NCBI GenBank assembly: GCA_963831645.1
Contig: CAWHQZ010000009.1
Coordinates: 124,001-188,000 of the forward strand
Direction of reading: 5' to 3'
Length of the DNA stretch: 64,000 nt
From: CAWHQZ01 sp963831645
GTDB lineage: Bacteria > Pseudomonadota > Alphaproteobacteria > Rhizobiales > Aestuariivirgaceae
Part shown: in pieces, positions 1-9,537 of the stretch
How positions within the stretch are numbered: the stretch's first letter is position 1
How the letters are laid out: the number at the start of each line of letters is the position of its first letter
Made by a program: the position numbers and the translations under genes
The notes under the pieces: model-generated
The model's database searches: none
What the model saw: only the letters and a program-made list of their open reading frames with translations
What the model was told of the DNA's origin: nothing

Positions 1-1593
<1,593 letters not shown>

Positions 1594-1711
1594 TGTCTTA
1601 CTCCTTTAGCGGTACATGGATGGCATTGAACCCCATGTGAAAGCTCCAGCGCGCTCGTGCCGGCAGGAGGGCGAATATACGCCCCGGCGCGGCGAGGGTC
1701 AAAAAGCGGCG

Positions 1712-2854
1712 CTACGCCATGGGGTGCCACCACTTGCCGGCGATGACCGATCCCTCGGAGAAGATCTTCCGCTCGCCCGTCATGTGCTCTCCCTCGACGT
1801 CGACATAGTCGAACTTTCCCTCGCGCACCGACAGGATTGTGGCGTCGCCGGCGCTGCCGGGCTTGAGGCTTCCGAGCTCGTGACGCTTCACCGCCATCGC
1901 TGCGTTGACCGTTGTGCGGCGGATGACTTCGTTCAGGCCCATTCCGAGGCAGAGGAATTTGGACAAGGTGGTGACCTGATCGAACGCCGGCCCGTCGATG
2001 CACAGGGCATGAATATCTGATGAGATGGTGTCGGGATAGAAGCCGTTCGCCAACATGGCGCGGGCGGTCTTGAAAGAGAAGGAGCCCATTCCGTGGCCGA
2101 TATCGAACAGTACGCCACGTTTCCTCGCGGCAATCACCGCCTGCTTCACGCTACCTTGTGACGTGCACGGCGCGTTCGGAAACGGCCGGAATGCGTGGGT
2201 CAGAACATCGCCCGGCCGCAGCCTGTCGAGGACCTCCTCATAGGAGGGCGGAGGATGGTCGATGTGGGCCATCACGGGCAGGCCTACCTCTTCGGCGACC
2301 TGGAGCGCGATATCCAGAGGTGCGGTGCCTTGATGGCCGGAGGCATGCAACCCCACCCGCACCTTGATGCCGACGATTAGGTCGCGGTTCCTGTCCGCCA
2401 CTCCGGCCGCGTCGATCGGAGCCATGAGGCGGATGTCCTCGCTCTCGCCCACCTGGACAAGGCGGTCGAAGCCGAAGATGCCGGCGAACGAGACATGCAG
2501 ATAGGCAAGAATGCGTACCTGGCTTCGCTCGATGACATGTCTGCGGAAGCCCGGCCAGTTGCCGGGGCCGGCGCTGCCGGCATCGACCGCAGTGGTCACC
2601 CCGCTGGCACGGCAGAAATTCTCCGCGTCGATGCCGAGCGATGTGCCGCCCCAGTAGACATGGGTATGGAGGTCGATAAGGCCTGGCGTGACGATCAGTC
2701 CGGATACATCGCGAACGTCCACGTCCCCGCCGGATTTAATGCCGTCTCCGACCTTTGCCACCCTTCCGCCTGAAAAGGCGACATCGGTGACTCTGTCGAG
2801 GTCCTGCGACGGGTCGATGACACGCCCACCTTTGAGGATCAAATTGTAAGTCAC
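1712..2854 (-). CDS. Amidohydrolase/deacetylase-family metallohydrolase
   Basis: 380-residue TIM-barrel amidohydrolase, cytosolic. The N-terminal LKGGRVIDP strand and GLIDLHTHVYWGG (the HxH metal site) are typical of dihydroorotase/deacetylase-like hydrolases. A Lys in VGIKVRVG is placed to be the carbamylated metal bridge; later come MAHIDHP, LTHAF and SSDIHA with the catalytic Asp. It starts with GTG only 7 bases after higA, so it may be co-transcribed with higBA. The family hydrolyses N-acyl or cyclic amide bonds of small molecules, but the substrate cannot be read from sequence. A link to the neighbouring microcompartment pathway is possible but unproven. Confidence 0.85.
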   Translation of the reverse strand: MTYNLILKGGRVIDPSQDLDRVTDVAFSGGRVAKVGDGIKSGGDVDVRDVSGLIVTPGLIDLHTHVYWGGTSLGIDAENFCRASGVTTAVDAGSAGPGNWPGFRRHVIERSQVRILAYLHVSFAGIFGFDRLVQVGESEDIRLMAPIDAAGVADRNRDLIVGIKVRVGLHASGHQGTAPLDIALQVAEEVGLPVMAHIDHPPPSYEEVLDRLRPGDVLTHAFRPFPNAPCTSQGSVKQAVIAARKRGVLFDIGHGMGSFSFKTARAMLANGFYPDTISSDIHALCIDGPAFDQVTTLSKFLCLGMGLNEVIRRTTVNAAMAVKRHELGSLKPGSAGDATILSVREGKFDYVDVEGEHMTGERKIFSEGSVIAGKWWHPMA

Positions 2855-2861
2855 GAGGAAG

Positions 2862-3170
2862 TCACGAGGCTTCTGCTCGGTCCCGCGCGCTGACCCGTAC
2901 CGGTAGCCGCGCGATCTCTTTTCCCGCCTTCTTTTCCGCGATGCGAATGTCGTAAGCGCTCTGGAGATTTAGCCAGAACTGGCCGCTGGTGCCGAACCAG
3001 TGTCCGAGTCGCAACGCTGTATCTCCGCTGATACCACGACGGCCATGAATGATCTGCGTTACGCGATTTGGCGGGACATTTATGAGGCGGGACAGCTCAG
3101 TCGGCGTCACACCGAGCTCATGCAACTCGTCGGCTAGAATCTCGCCGGGGTGTATAGCTGGACGGGTCAT
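2862..3170 (-). CDS. higA: HigA-family antitoxin (HTH)
   Basis: 102-residue XRE-type helix-turn-helix protein of the HigA/VapI family. It opens with the family signature IHPGEILADEL, followed by the HTH LGVTPTELSRLINVPPNRVTQII and the typical GDTALRLGHWF. It should bind and neutralise the HigB toxin encoded just upstream and repress their shared promoter. A strong GGAGGTGAAG ribosome site precedes ATG at 3170. The toxin-first gene order is characteristic of higBA. The C-terminal tail is basic and slightly extended. Confidence 0.92.
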   Translation of the reverse strand: MTRPAIHPGEILADELHELGVTPTELSRLINVPPNRVTQIIHGRRGISGDTALRLGHWFGTSGQFWLNLQSAYDIRIAEKKAGKEIARLPVRVSARDRAEAS

Positions 3171-3180
3171 GCTTCACCTC

Positions 3181-3465
3181 CTAATGATAGTCGACTATTT
3201 CCACATTCGACGGGCCGGGTGCGCCTTTTGGCCACTCGAAGCAAATCCGCCACTGTAAGTTGATGCGAATACTCAATTGACCTCTCCGGTCGCCATTCAG
3301 GGTCTCGAGCCGATTGCTGGGCAAAGCCCCCAGTTCGTCGGGGCCGCTTGCGGAGTCAAGTATCTCCAGACGCTTGAAGGCCTGGCGCTCGAACTTCTGA
3401 AACTCCCGCACGAAGTCGCCGTTTGCGAACGCCTCGGTTCGCTTGTCGCGGTAGCTCAAAATCAC
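3181..3465 (-). CDS. higB: HigB-family toxin (RelE superfamily mRNA interferase)
   Basis: 94-residue RelE-fold toxin. The C-terminal half holds the family hallmark: LETLNGDRRGQLSIRINLQW, then RICFEW and VEIVDYH. HigB toxins cut mRNA on the ribosome. It sits 10 bases upstream of higA, giving a complete type II toxin-antitoxin pair. The start is GTG at 3465. The pair lies 83 bases downstream of the last shell gene and just upstream of the amidohydrolase, so it flanks the microcompartment operon on one side. Confidence 0.9.
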   Translation of the reverse strand: MILSYRDKRTEAFANGDFVREFQKFERQAFKRLEILDSASGPDELGALPSNRLETLNGDRRGQLSIRINLQWRICFEWPKGAPGPSNVEIVDYH

Positions 3466-3548
3466 AGGCCGGATTTTACCTTGTGTTGACGGTTTACGTC
3501 AATCGTAATGACTTCTGTAATCCTCTGGGTGCCCGAGCAAGGACTGCG

Positions 3549-4178
3549 TCAAGCATGCCGGCCCTCGATGTTCCCGAGCACTTCAAGCATCCGGTCGCGT
3601 GCCTTCTTCATATCGAGGCGCCTGCCCGACATGAACAAGCGGCCGGAAGCGCCAATCATCTGGCAGTCGACGAGGGTGGCGTCGGGGGCGGCTCGCTCTG
3701 CTTCGTTGGCCGCCACCCCTGCGAACAGCGCCGGCGCAATCTCGACGAGCAGCAGGCACTCGCCCGGCAGTATCATGGACGCTTCGCGACTTCGGTTGAG
3801 CAGAACGGCATGCTGGTCGGTAACGTCGTCAATGATGTCGGTGTAGAGCACCTGCGGCTTGAGCTGGTCGCCAGCCCTGGCGCCCATCCCGTCAAGCACC
3901 GCCTGCCCTGCTCTCCTGAGCCGGGAAAGATCGCTGTCGTGAAGCTCCAGGATGCCGAACTGTCGCTCGACGTAAAGCAGCCCCGGCTCGGCCTCGGGCA
4001 CCGACTTGAGTGCGAGGTCGATGACCCGGTGGATGGCCAGCGCCGGCACGATCTCGATGATGAGCGAGTGAGCTCCCTCGAGAGGAACGTAGCCTCGCCC
4101 GCGTGTTGGCGACGCCAAATAGGCGGCAAACTGCCGCTTCAGGCTCTCGATCAGGATGTAGACACGAAGCTCGGTCAC
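3549..4178 (-). CDS. BMC-T shell protein (tandem BMC domains), copy 2
   Basis: 209-residue trimeric microcompartment shell protein with two BMC domains in tandem. The first half contains the BMC-like LYVERQFGILELHDSD, the second VEIAPALFAGVAANEAERAAPDATLVDCQMIGASGRLFMSG. It resembles the tandem BMC-T proteins that form shell trimers and, in some relatives, stacked gated pores. The GTG start at 4178 has an AGGGG ribosome site. It is the last gene of the BMC operon, 28 bases after the hexamer gene. It is a diverged paralogue of the BMC-T at 5271-5879, as expected for a shell with two kinds of trimer. Confidence 0.93.
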   Translation of the reverse strand: MTELRVYILIESLKRQFAAYLASPTRGRGYVPLEGAHSLIIEIVPALAIHRVIDLALKSVPEAEPGLLYVERQFGILELHDSDLSRLRRAGQAVLDGMGARAGDQLKPQVLYTDIIDDVTDQHAVLLNRSREASMILPGECLLLVEIAPALFAGVAANEAERAAPDATLVDCQMIGASGRLFMSGRRLDMKKARDRMLEVLGNIEGRHA

Positions 4179-4206
4179 CCGTGAAACCCCTGGCGACCGC
4201 GGGGAC

Positions 4207-4482
4207 CTACTTGCCGGTTCCGAAATTCTTCACGACATCGGGATGCGGGCGCGGAATTACGTGTACCGATACGACGGTACCGATCTGACTGGCCGCTTCG
4301 GAACCCGCTTCCGTGGCCGCCTTTACCGCTCCGACGTCGCCCTGCACCAGTACCGAGACGAGACCGGCGCCCACCTGCTCGCGTCCGATGATGGTTACGT
4401 TGGCGGCCTTGACCATGGCGTCCGCTGCGGCGAAGGCAGCGACATATCCCTTTGTTTCGACGAAACCGATCGCATTTGACAT
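4207..4482 (-). CDS. BMC-H shell protein (hexamer)
   Basis: 91-residue single-domain shell protein. It starts SNAIGFVETKGYVAAFAAADAM, the classical opening of PduA/EutM/CcmK-like hexamers, and continues with KAANVTIIGREQVGAGLVSVLVQGDVGAVKAA and VVSVHVIPRPH. Hexamers tile the facets of the shell and their central pore admits small polar metabolites. It is the only BMC-H gene in the window, so the facets should be built from one hexamer plus two trimers. It sits between the pentamer and the second BMC-T gene. Confidence 0.97.
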   Translation of the reverse strand: MSNAIGFVETKGYVAAFAAADAMVKAANVTIIGREQVGAGLVSVLVQGDVGAVKAATEAGSEAASQIGTVVSVHVIPRPHPDVVKNFGTGK

Positions 4483-4509
4483 TGTCGTCCTCCTTGTAAA
4501 CGCTTCTGG

Positions 4510-4785
4510 TTACACTCTGGGTTTGGGCGATTTGCGCGCTTCATCGAGAATGCCGATCACCAACGCATCGACCACTGCCTTCTGATCCTTGAACCAGCTG
4601 CGCGCCACCGATCCCGAGGTGATCAGAACGCGTTCGCCGGCGCCCGCGCCGAGGGGATCGAAGGCGATCACCCGCTCTCCCGGACCATTTTCCTCCTCCA
4701 CCGAGACCTCGAGCAGCGCGCCGCCAGGCAGCTCATTAAGCCGCTTCGTTGCCCACACCTTGCCGATCACAATGCCTGTCTTCAT
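4510..4785 (-). CDS. BMC-P shell vertex protein (EutN/CcmL family pentamer)
   Basis: 91-residue pentamer that caps the vertices of the icosahedral shell. Family features are the N-terminal GIVIGKVWATKRLNEL beta strands, the FDPLGAGAGERVLITSGS loop and the C-terminal VDALVIGILD. It overlaps the upstream small BMC-associated gene by 4 bases (ATGA), indicating translational coupling. As the only pentamer gene in the window it is probably needed to close the shell. Confidence 0.96.
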   Translation of the reverse strand: MKTGIVIGKVWATKRLNELPGGALLEVSVEEENGPGERVIAFDPLGAGAGERVLITSGSVARSWFKDQKAVVDALVIGILDEARKSPKPRV

Positions 4786-5270
4786 GACTTGGTCCTTACC
4801 AGTTCAAGCTTCAGCTCCCGCGCCCTGTCGCGCGCAAGCGGCGTCACAACCGTGTGAGGTCCGAGAACGATTCTCTTGTACTGCCGGCCTATCTCTTCGA
4901 CACGCAGCTCGCTCAGCATTCCGTCGTCAAATTGGAAGGACCCTGTTGATGTCTTCGGCGCCTTATCCTGTCGAGCCGTTGCGAGCGTGCCTCCCGCCGG
5001 AGCTTTGAAGGTGAGCTTGCCGGACATGATTGCCGCTTTGAGATCCTCGTGGACTACCGCGTGCACGATGTCGCGGGCGAACCGGGTCAGATCATCGGCT
5101 GCAACCTCTACGAAACCCGACCCCCCGGGCAGCAGGGCCTGGCGCATGCGTTCGATCGGATTGGACGGCTTTTGCTCCGGCGATGCCGACCCCTTTCCTC
5201 CGTCCAGAGTCTGCTTCAGGACTTCGCGCACCATCCGGCGCAGTTCATCCCTGTCGATGCCTTCGGCCAT
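4782..5270 (-). CDS. BMC-associated protein with N-terminal targeting-like helix
   Basis: 162 residues, no catalytic family recognised. Residues 5-20 (DRDELRRMVREVLKQT) form an amphipathic helix of the kind that targets cargo into microcompartments, followed by a polar linker (about 23-45). A middle helical segment holds FARDIVHAVVHEDLKAAIMSGKL. The C-terminal part carries RIVLGPHTVVTPLARDRARELKLEL, a motif seen in several BMC-associated proteins. The gene starts directly after the BMC-T stop and overlaps the pentamer gene by 4 bases. It may correspond to the conserved hypothetical gene of RMM-type shell operons (inference) and could be a scaffold linking enzyme to shell. Confidence 0.8.
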   Translation of the reverse strand: MAEGIDRDELRRMVREVLKQTLDGGKGSASPEQKPSNPIERMRQALLPGGSGFVEVAADDLTRFARDIVHAVVHEDLKAAIMSGKLTFKAPAGGTLATARQDKAPKTSTGSFQFDDGMLSELRVEEIGRQYKRIVLGPHTVVTPLARDRARELKLELVRTKS

Positions 5271-5879
5271 TCAGCATTGCCTCGCTGTTAGCGCATGCTC
5301 CGCGGCCCGCGCCGCCGCACGAACATTGCTTTCCTCACCCGACAGATAGAGGCGGCCGGTAGCACCCATCATCCGGTAGTCCACGATCTTGACGTTGGCG
5401 GACTTCTCCGCTTCGTTCGCGGCGATGATGGCGTAGGCCGCAGGTTCCATCTCGAGCACGAACAATGACTTTCCCGACAGGATCATCGACCCCGACTTGT
5501 TGCGGTTGATCAGGAACGCGTGATAGCTGTCAACACGCTTTACGATGCGCGAAGCGAGAACCTTCGGCCTGAGCGCGTCAGCCGGCGAAGCTCCGAGATG
5601 GTCCAGCACCGCCTCGCCTGCCGCCTTGACCGACGCCGTAGAGTACGCGTGGAACTCGAGGTAGCCATACTGGCGCTCGACCACGAGAAGGCCGGGTTTC
5701 ACATCGACAGCCTTTAACGCGACATCGGTCAGGCTTTCGATCTCCAGTCCGGGAGACACTTCAATGACGACTGCCGCCATGTTGCTGCGCGGCAGGAATC
5801 CCCGGGCGAACGTCCCCAGATAGCACATCGTCCTCGGCTGCAATTGGTCGACGAAAATATAGGACCGCACGGTCGCCAT
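5271..5879 (-). CDS. BMC-T shell protein (tandem BMC domains), copy 1
   Basis: 202-residue tandem-domain shell trimer. It begins TVRSYIFVDQLQPRTMCYLGTFARGFLP and contains LLVVERQYGYLEFH in domain 1 and MEPAAYAIIAANEAEKSANVKIVDYRMMGATGRLYLSG in domain 2. The same architecture is known from the BMC-T trimers of the Haliangium ochraceum shell. It follows the aldehyde dehydrogenase gene with a 3-base gap. It shares the layout of the 3549-4178 copy but is clearly diverged from it, so the two are not a recent duplication. Confidence 0.94.
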   Translation of the reverse strand: MATVRSYIFVDQLQPRTMCYLGTFARGFLPRSNMAAVVIEVSPGLEIESLTDVALKAVDVKPGLLVVERQYGYLEFHAYSTASVKAAGEAVLDHLGASPADALRPKVLASRIVKRVDSYHAFLINRNKSGSMILSGKSLFVLEMEPAAYAIIAANEAEKSANVKIVDYRMMGATGRLYLSGEESNVRAAARAAEHALTARQC

Positions 5880-5882
5880 CGC

Positions 5883-7463
5883 CTACCGCCGCTCTGCCTG
5901 GAGGTCGCGCAGCTCTTCAAGAATGATGCGGCGGATTTCGTCGCGGACACTGTCCGGGATTTCCTTCCCCGCAGAAATCTGGTCGCCGATCGGCGAAGGT
6001 CTGCCGCCGACCCAATCGAACGAATAGTCGATATCGCCTTCTGGAAGCCTGGGTCGGGTCGCCGGCTTGGACAACGCCGCGGACGAGAAGTCACCGAACG
6101 GAACGTCGTCGCGTTTGTTGTAGGCGATCTTCACCCATTGAACGAGATGTTGGGGGCCTACGTTGTCGCTGACGGACGACCGCCCGAAGTAGCCCGTTCC
6201 GATCGTCATCGTGGGGGCGAGGAAGGTATCGAATCCGGCTGCCCCCGTGCTGTTGCCGACGTTCACTGCAATTCGCAACACGTTGAGCCTAGCGCCGTAG
6301 TCGAGAATGAGCGCCGGGTCGGTGGCGTGGATCGCCGCCGAGTGTCCCTGCCCCTGGCGCCGCACCATGGCCTGCGCCGCGCCGATCGCCTGCTCTCTTG
6401 TGGCTACCTCGTAGTAGCCGAGAATCGGGCACAGCTTCTCCCGGCTCAGAAGGTAATCGTCCCCGATGCGCTCGAGTGGAACCAGCAGGACGCGCGTGCC
6501 ACGGGGAACGCGGATGCCGGCGCCCACGGCGATTGCTTCTGCGGATTTTCCAATCAGCGCGATGTTGAACTTACCCGTTGGAAACAGCTGGCCCTCGAGC
6601 CGGTCCCGTTCCTCAGCACCCACCAGATGGCAGCCGTGACGCCGCAGTTCGCCCAACAGCCGTGACCCGATGGCCTTATGCGCGATGACCGCCGATTCGC
6701 CCGTACACAGGATTGCGTTGTCGAAGGCCTTGCTGTCAGCGATCTCCCTGGCCGCCGAGGAGACCTCGGCGCTCTCATCGACATAGACGGGAACGTTTCC
6801 GGGCCCCACTCCGATGGCCGGGTTTCCCGACGCGTACGCGGCGCGCACCATGGCAACGCCGCCGGTTGCGAGTATGAGGTCGATGCGGTCCGACTTCATG
6901 ACGCCGTCGATAATGGAAAGAGACGGCTCTTCGATAACCTGGATCACGCCGTCGGGTGCGCCCGCTTTCTCGGCGGCGCGCGCCATGAGCCGAGCGGCAT
7001 CAGCACAGCACGCCTTGGCGGCTGGATGAGGGCTGATGACGATGGCGTTGCGCGTCATGAGCGCGATCAGCGCCTTGTAGAACACCGAGCACACCGGGTT
7101 GGTGGATGGCGTCAGGGCGAATATGACACCGGCAGGTCTTGGCATCTCCACCATCTTCCGGTCGGGATCGAGACGCGGGTCGGTGAAGTTATGATCCTTG
7201 TAGTGCTCGTAGAGGCCGGTCGAGCATAGCCGGTTCTTGAGCTCCTTGTGCTCGGCGACACCGAACCCGGTTTCCTTGACCGCCCACTCGCCATAGCGGC
7301 GGGCATCTCTCGCCGCAGCTTCTGCGACGGCTTTGCTGATCGCCAGCACTTCTCCCCTGGAAAAGCTCGAGAAGGCGCCGGCTGCCCAGCGTGCCTTCTC
7401 GACCAGCTGTTTTGCATGGAAGGCCGAGATGCTGCGGGGAAGATCCGTGGGCTCGACACTCAT
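5883..7463 (-). CDS. CoA-acylating-type aldehyde dehydrogenase, BMC cargo
   Basis: 526-residue aldehyde dehydrogenase of the acylating branch (EutE/PduP/AdhE/SauS-like), expected to oxidise an aldehyde with NAD and CoA to an acyl-CoA. NPVCSVFYKALIALMTRNAI is the N-terminal cofactor region, ILATGG and GPGNVPVYVD follow, and the catalytic Cys is C253 in FDNAILCTGES. The last 20-odd residues, beginning IPDSVRDEIRRIILEEL, form an amphipathic helix after a Pro/Gly-rich linker, i.e. a C-terminal encapsulation peptide. I chose ATG at 7463 because the longer frame to 7607 has no domain content. No good ribosome site is visible, so the start is less certain than the identity. First gene of the shell operon. 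Confidence 0.92.
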   Translation of the reverse strand: MSVEPTDLPRSISAFHAKQLVEKARWAAGAFSSFSRGEVLAISKAVAEAAARDARRYGEWAVKETGFGVAEHKELKNRLCSTGLYEHYKDHNFTDPRLDPDRKMVEMPRPAGVIFALTPSTNPVCSVFYKALIALMTRNAIVISPHPAAKACCADAARLMARAAEKAGAPDGVIQVIEEPSLSIIDGVMKSDRIDLILATGGVAMVRAAYASGNPAIGVGPGNVPVYVDESAEVSSAAREIADSKAFDNAILCTGESAVIAHKAIGSRLLGELRRHGCHLVGAEERDRLEGQLFPTGKFNIALIGKSAEAIAVGAGIRVPRGTRVLLVPLERIGDDYLLSREKLCPILGYYEVATREQAIGAAQAMVRRQGQGHSAAIHATDPALILDYGARLNVLRIAVNVGNSTGAAGFDTFLAPTMTIGTGYFGRSSVSDNVGPQHLVQWVKIAYNKRDDVPFGDFSSAALSKPATRPRLPEGDIDYSFDWVGGRPSPIGDQISAGKEIPDSVRDEIRRIILEELRDLQAERR

Positions 7464-7530
7464 AGGGTTAAATTCTCGACAACGGGTTTTGCCGTAATGC
7501 CTTGAAAAGATAGAATTGATCCGCCTTGCC

Positions 7531-7559
7531 GGCTTGACCGGACGGCGGCCTGGCTTGAC
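7531..7559. promoter_or_regulatory. Candidate AraC-type operator: direct repeats, 21-bp spacing
   Basis: Within the 179-base divergent region between the aldehyde dehydrogenase start (7463) and the AraC-family gene (7643), the octamer GGCTTGAC occurs at 7531-7538 and again at 7552-7559, exactly 21 bases apart, or two helical turns. Related CTTG-containing copies lie at about 7524 and 7575. AraC-family activators commonly bind direct repeats with this spacing. That the adjacent regulator uses this site to control the BMC operon is inference. Confidence 0.5.
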
Positions 7560-7642
7560 AGCCGGCAGCGGCCGGTCTTGTCGCCGCCCCCGCGTGCGTG
7601 CGAACATTCCATCCTTTGGTGCCGCAATCAGTGAGATCAGTC

Positions 7643-8698
7643 ATGGTGCGCAGCTCCGGCGCGCTGGACGCCGACCGTAGCCACACGCCCGGTATCCTTG
7701 CTTCCGCTGCGACGGGGGCAGCCGGCTTCATCGGCGGACTGGGAGGTGACGTCGATCGCATATTCGGGAACGCCCGAATCGCGCCCGACATGGCGGGCAG
7801 CCCGACGCTGCGTCTGCGCCTGCCCGACTTCTGCCGGCTTTTCGAAGAGGCGGCGCATCAGACCGGCCATGGCAATCTCGGCTTGCGCTTCGGCAATCAG
7901 TTCCAGCCGCGCGATCTTGGCTTCTGGGGCTACGCCGCCGTTTGCTCCCCGACGCTCGGGCTCGCCCTATCGAACCTCGTCGATCTTTTGAGTTTTCATC
8001 AGGAGTCGACGCATATGAGCATCACCCGTGGCGAGGATGGCCTGATGCGGCTGGCCTACCAGATCGAGGCGCCCGATATCGTCGAGCGCCGTCAGGACGC
8101 GGAATTGTCGCTCGGGATGTTTCTCAACGTCATCCGTGAATGCTGCGGCTCAAGCTGGGCGCCGGACGAGGTTCATTTCGAGCATCCGAAGCCTCTGGAT
8201 GCGGACGAGCACGAGGCGGCGTTTGGCGCGCCGGTATATTTCAGCCAGCCGCGAAACGCCCTGCTCTTTTCCCCGGATCTGCTGAGCCGACCAATGCCTG
8301 CCCGCGATGTCAGGCTCATGGACATGATGCGCTTGTGCCTCGTTGAGCTCAACAAGGACCGCGAAGCCGAGAGCAGCCTCCTCGCCCGAATGCGTACCGC
8401 GGTGAGATCGCAGCTCGCACAAGCCTGCCCATCGATCGAAAACATCGCCGAAGATGTCCGGCTGCCCGTTGCGGCGCTTCAGCGGGAACTTACTGCCGCA
8501 AATTTGAACTTCAAAGATCTGGTTGAGGATATCCGACGCGAGCTCGCGCTGTCCTACATGCGCCAGCGGCAGCTTACGCTGTCGGAGATCGCCTTGTTGC
8601 TGGGTTACTCCGAGCTATCGGCCTTCAGCCGCGCCTTTCACCGCTGGACGGGTTCGAGCCCGCGTTCTTACCGCTCCGTCCTGCGCGCGCGGCATTAG
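7643..8698 (+). CDS. AraC-family transcriptional regulator
   Basis: 351-residue regulator. The N-terminal arabinose_bd-like sensor domain contains LPDFCRLFEEAAHQTGHGNLGLRFG and FWGYAAVCSPTLGLALSNL. The C-terminal AraC double HTH contains LTLSEIALLLGYSELSAFSRAFHRWTGSSPRSYR, a strong match to the family consensus. ATG at 7643 is preferred to the GTG at 7598, since the extra 15 residues carry no domain. It is transcribed divergently from the BMC operon and convergently with the SDR gene, sitting between the shell operon and the dehydratase/transport operon, so it is the best candidate regulator of both. The inducer is unknown. Confidence 0.93.
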   Translation: MVRSSGALDADRSHTPGILASAATGAAGFIGGLGGDVDRIFGNARIAPDMAGSPTLRLRLPDFCRLFEEAAHQTGHGNLGLRFGNQFQPRDLGFWGYAAVCSPTLGLALSNLVDLLSFHQESTHMSITRGEDGLMRLAYQIEAPDIVERRQDAELSLGMFLNVIRECCGSSWAPDEVHFEHPKPLDADEHEAAFGAPVYFSQPRNALLFSPDLLSRPMPARDVRLMDMMRLCLVELNKDREAESSLLARMRTAVRSQLAQACPSIENIAEDVRLPVAALQRELTAANLNFKDLVEDIRRELALSYMRQRQLTLSEIALLLGYSELSAFSRAFHRWTGSSPRSYRSVLRARH

Positions 8699-8742
8699 CT
8701 AAAGTAATCCGAGCACCGACTGTTTTCGGACCGATCTGCCGG

Positions 8743-9513
8743 TTACGCCTGGCTGAGCGCTTCCAGGGATTCCGGCAGGACCTGCCCGCCGTCCACGATG
8801 AGGGTTTGCCCGGTGATGTAGCCCGCTTCTTTGGAGGCGAAGAAGGCCGCCGCGTGACCTATGTCGTCAACCGTGCCCAGGCGCTTGAGCGGAATCGAGG
8901 CCGCCATGGTCTTGTGATAGTCGGGGCCGAGCGCTGCGAGCCCCTCGGTGATGATGTTCCCCGGCATGACTGCGTTGACGGTGATGCCGTATTTGGCGAG
9001 CTCGATTGAGGCGGTGCGCATGAACCCCAGTTGGCCGGACTTGCTCGCGCCATAATGCGTCCAGCCCGGAAATCCGGTAACGGGTCCGGTGATCGACGAG
9101 GTGATGACGATCCGACCCTGATCCGATTTCTTCAGGAACGGCACGCACGCCTTGACCGCATGAAACGTACCTTTGAGGTTCGTGCTCATGACCTCGTCCC
9201 ACGCCGCACTTGTCATTTCCTCGAGTTTCGCCGACGGAAAGATGCCGGCATTGGCGCACAGCACGTCCAACCCGCCGTTTCGGTCGGCAACCACCTTGGC
9301 CGCCTCCTCCATGCTGGCGAGATCGCTTACGTCGCCCACGAGACTCCAGGCGCCATGGCCGATATCGCTGGCCGCCGCCTCAGCCTCTTTTGCATGGCGG
9401 GAAACGATAGCCACCTTGGCGCCCGCCTGGGCGAACACTCGTGCGATGCCCTTGCCAATGCCTTTGCTGGCGCCCGTTATCATCACGGAGCGGCCCTCGA
9501 GCGAAACTGACAT
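8743..9513 (-). CDS. SDR oxidoreductase, aminoalcohol-dehydrogenase-like
   Basis: 256-residue classical short-chain dehydrogenase. TGASKGIG (13-20) is the NAD(P) motif, CANAG lies at 86-90, and the catalytic residues are N112, S140, Y154 and K158 (YGASK). The stretches around ITGPVTGFPGWTHYGASK and LIVDGGQVLPES closely resemble SDRs described as 1-amino-2-propanol dehydrogenases, although substrate assignment within SDRs is weak. It is the last gene of the minus-strand operon, 24 bases after the importer permease, and may form the aldehyde/ketone intermediate or recycle NADH for the encapsulated ALDH. No obvious targeting helix is seen. Confidence 0.85.
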   Translation of the reverse strand: MSVSLEGRSVMITGASKGIGKGIARVFAQAGAKVAIVSRHAKEAEAAASDIGHGAWSLVGDVSDLASMEEAAKVVADRNGGLDVLCANAGIFPSAKLEEMTSAAWDEVMSTNLKGTFHAVKACVPFLKKSDQGRIVITSSITGPVTGFPGWTHYGASKSGQLGFMRTASIELAKYGITVNAVMPGNIITEGLAALGPDYHKTMAASIPLKRLGTVDDIGHAAAFFASKEAGYITGQTLIVDGGQVLPESLEALSQA

Positions 9514-9537
9514 GTTGGTTTCCCTCCCTGAGTTCCA

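Noticed and set aside
1594..1711. Possible CIRCE heat-shock operator upstream of groEL
   Set aside because: No TTAGCACTC-N9-GAGTGCTAA-like inverted repeat is present.
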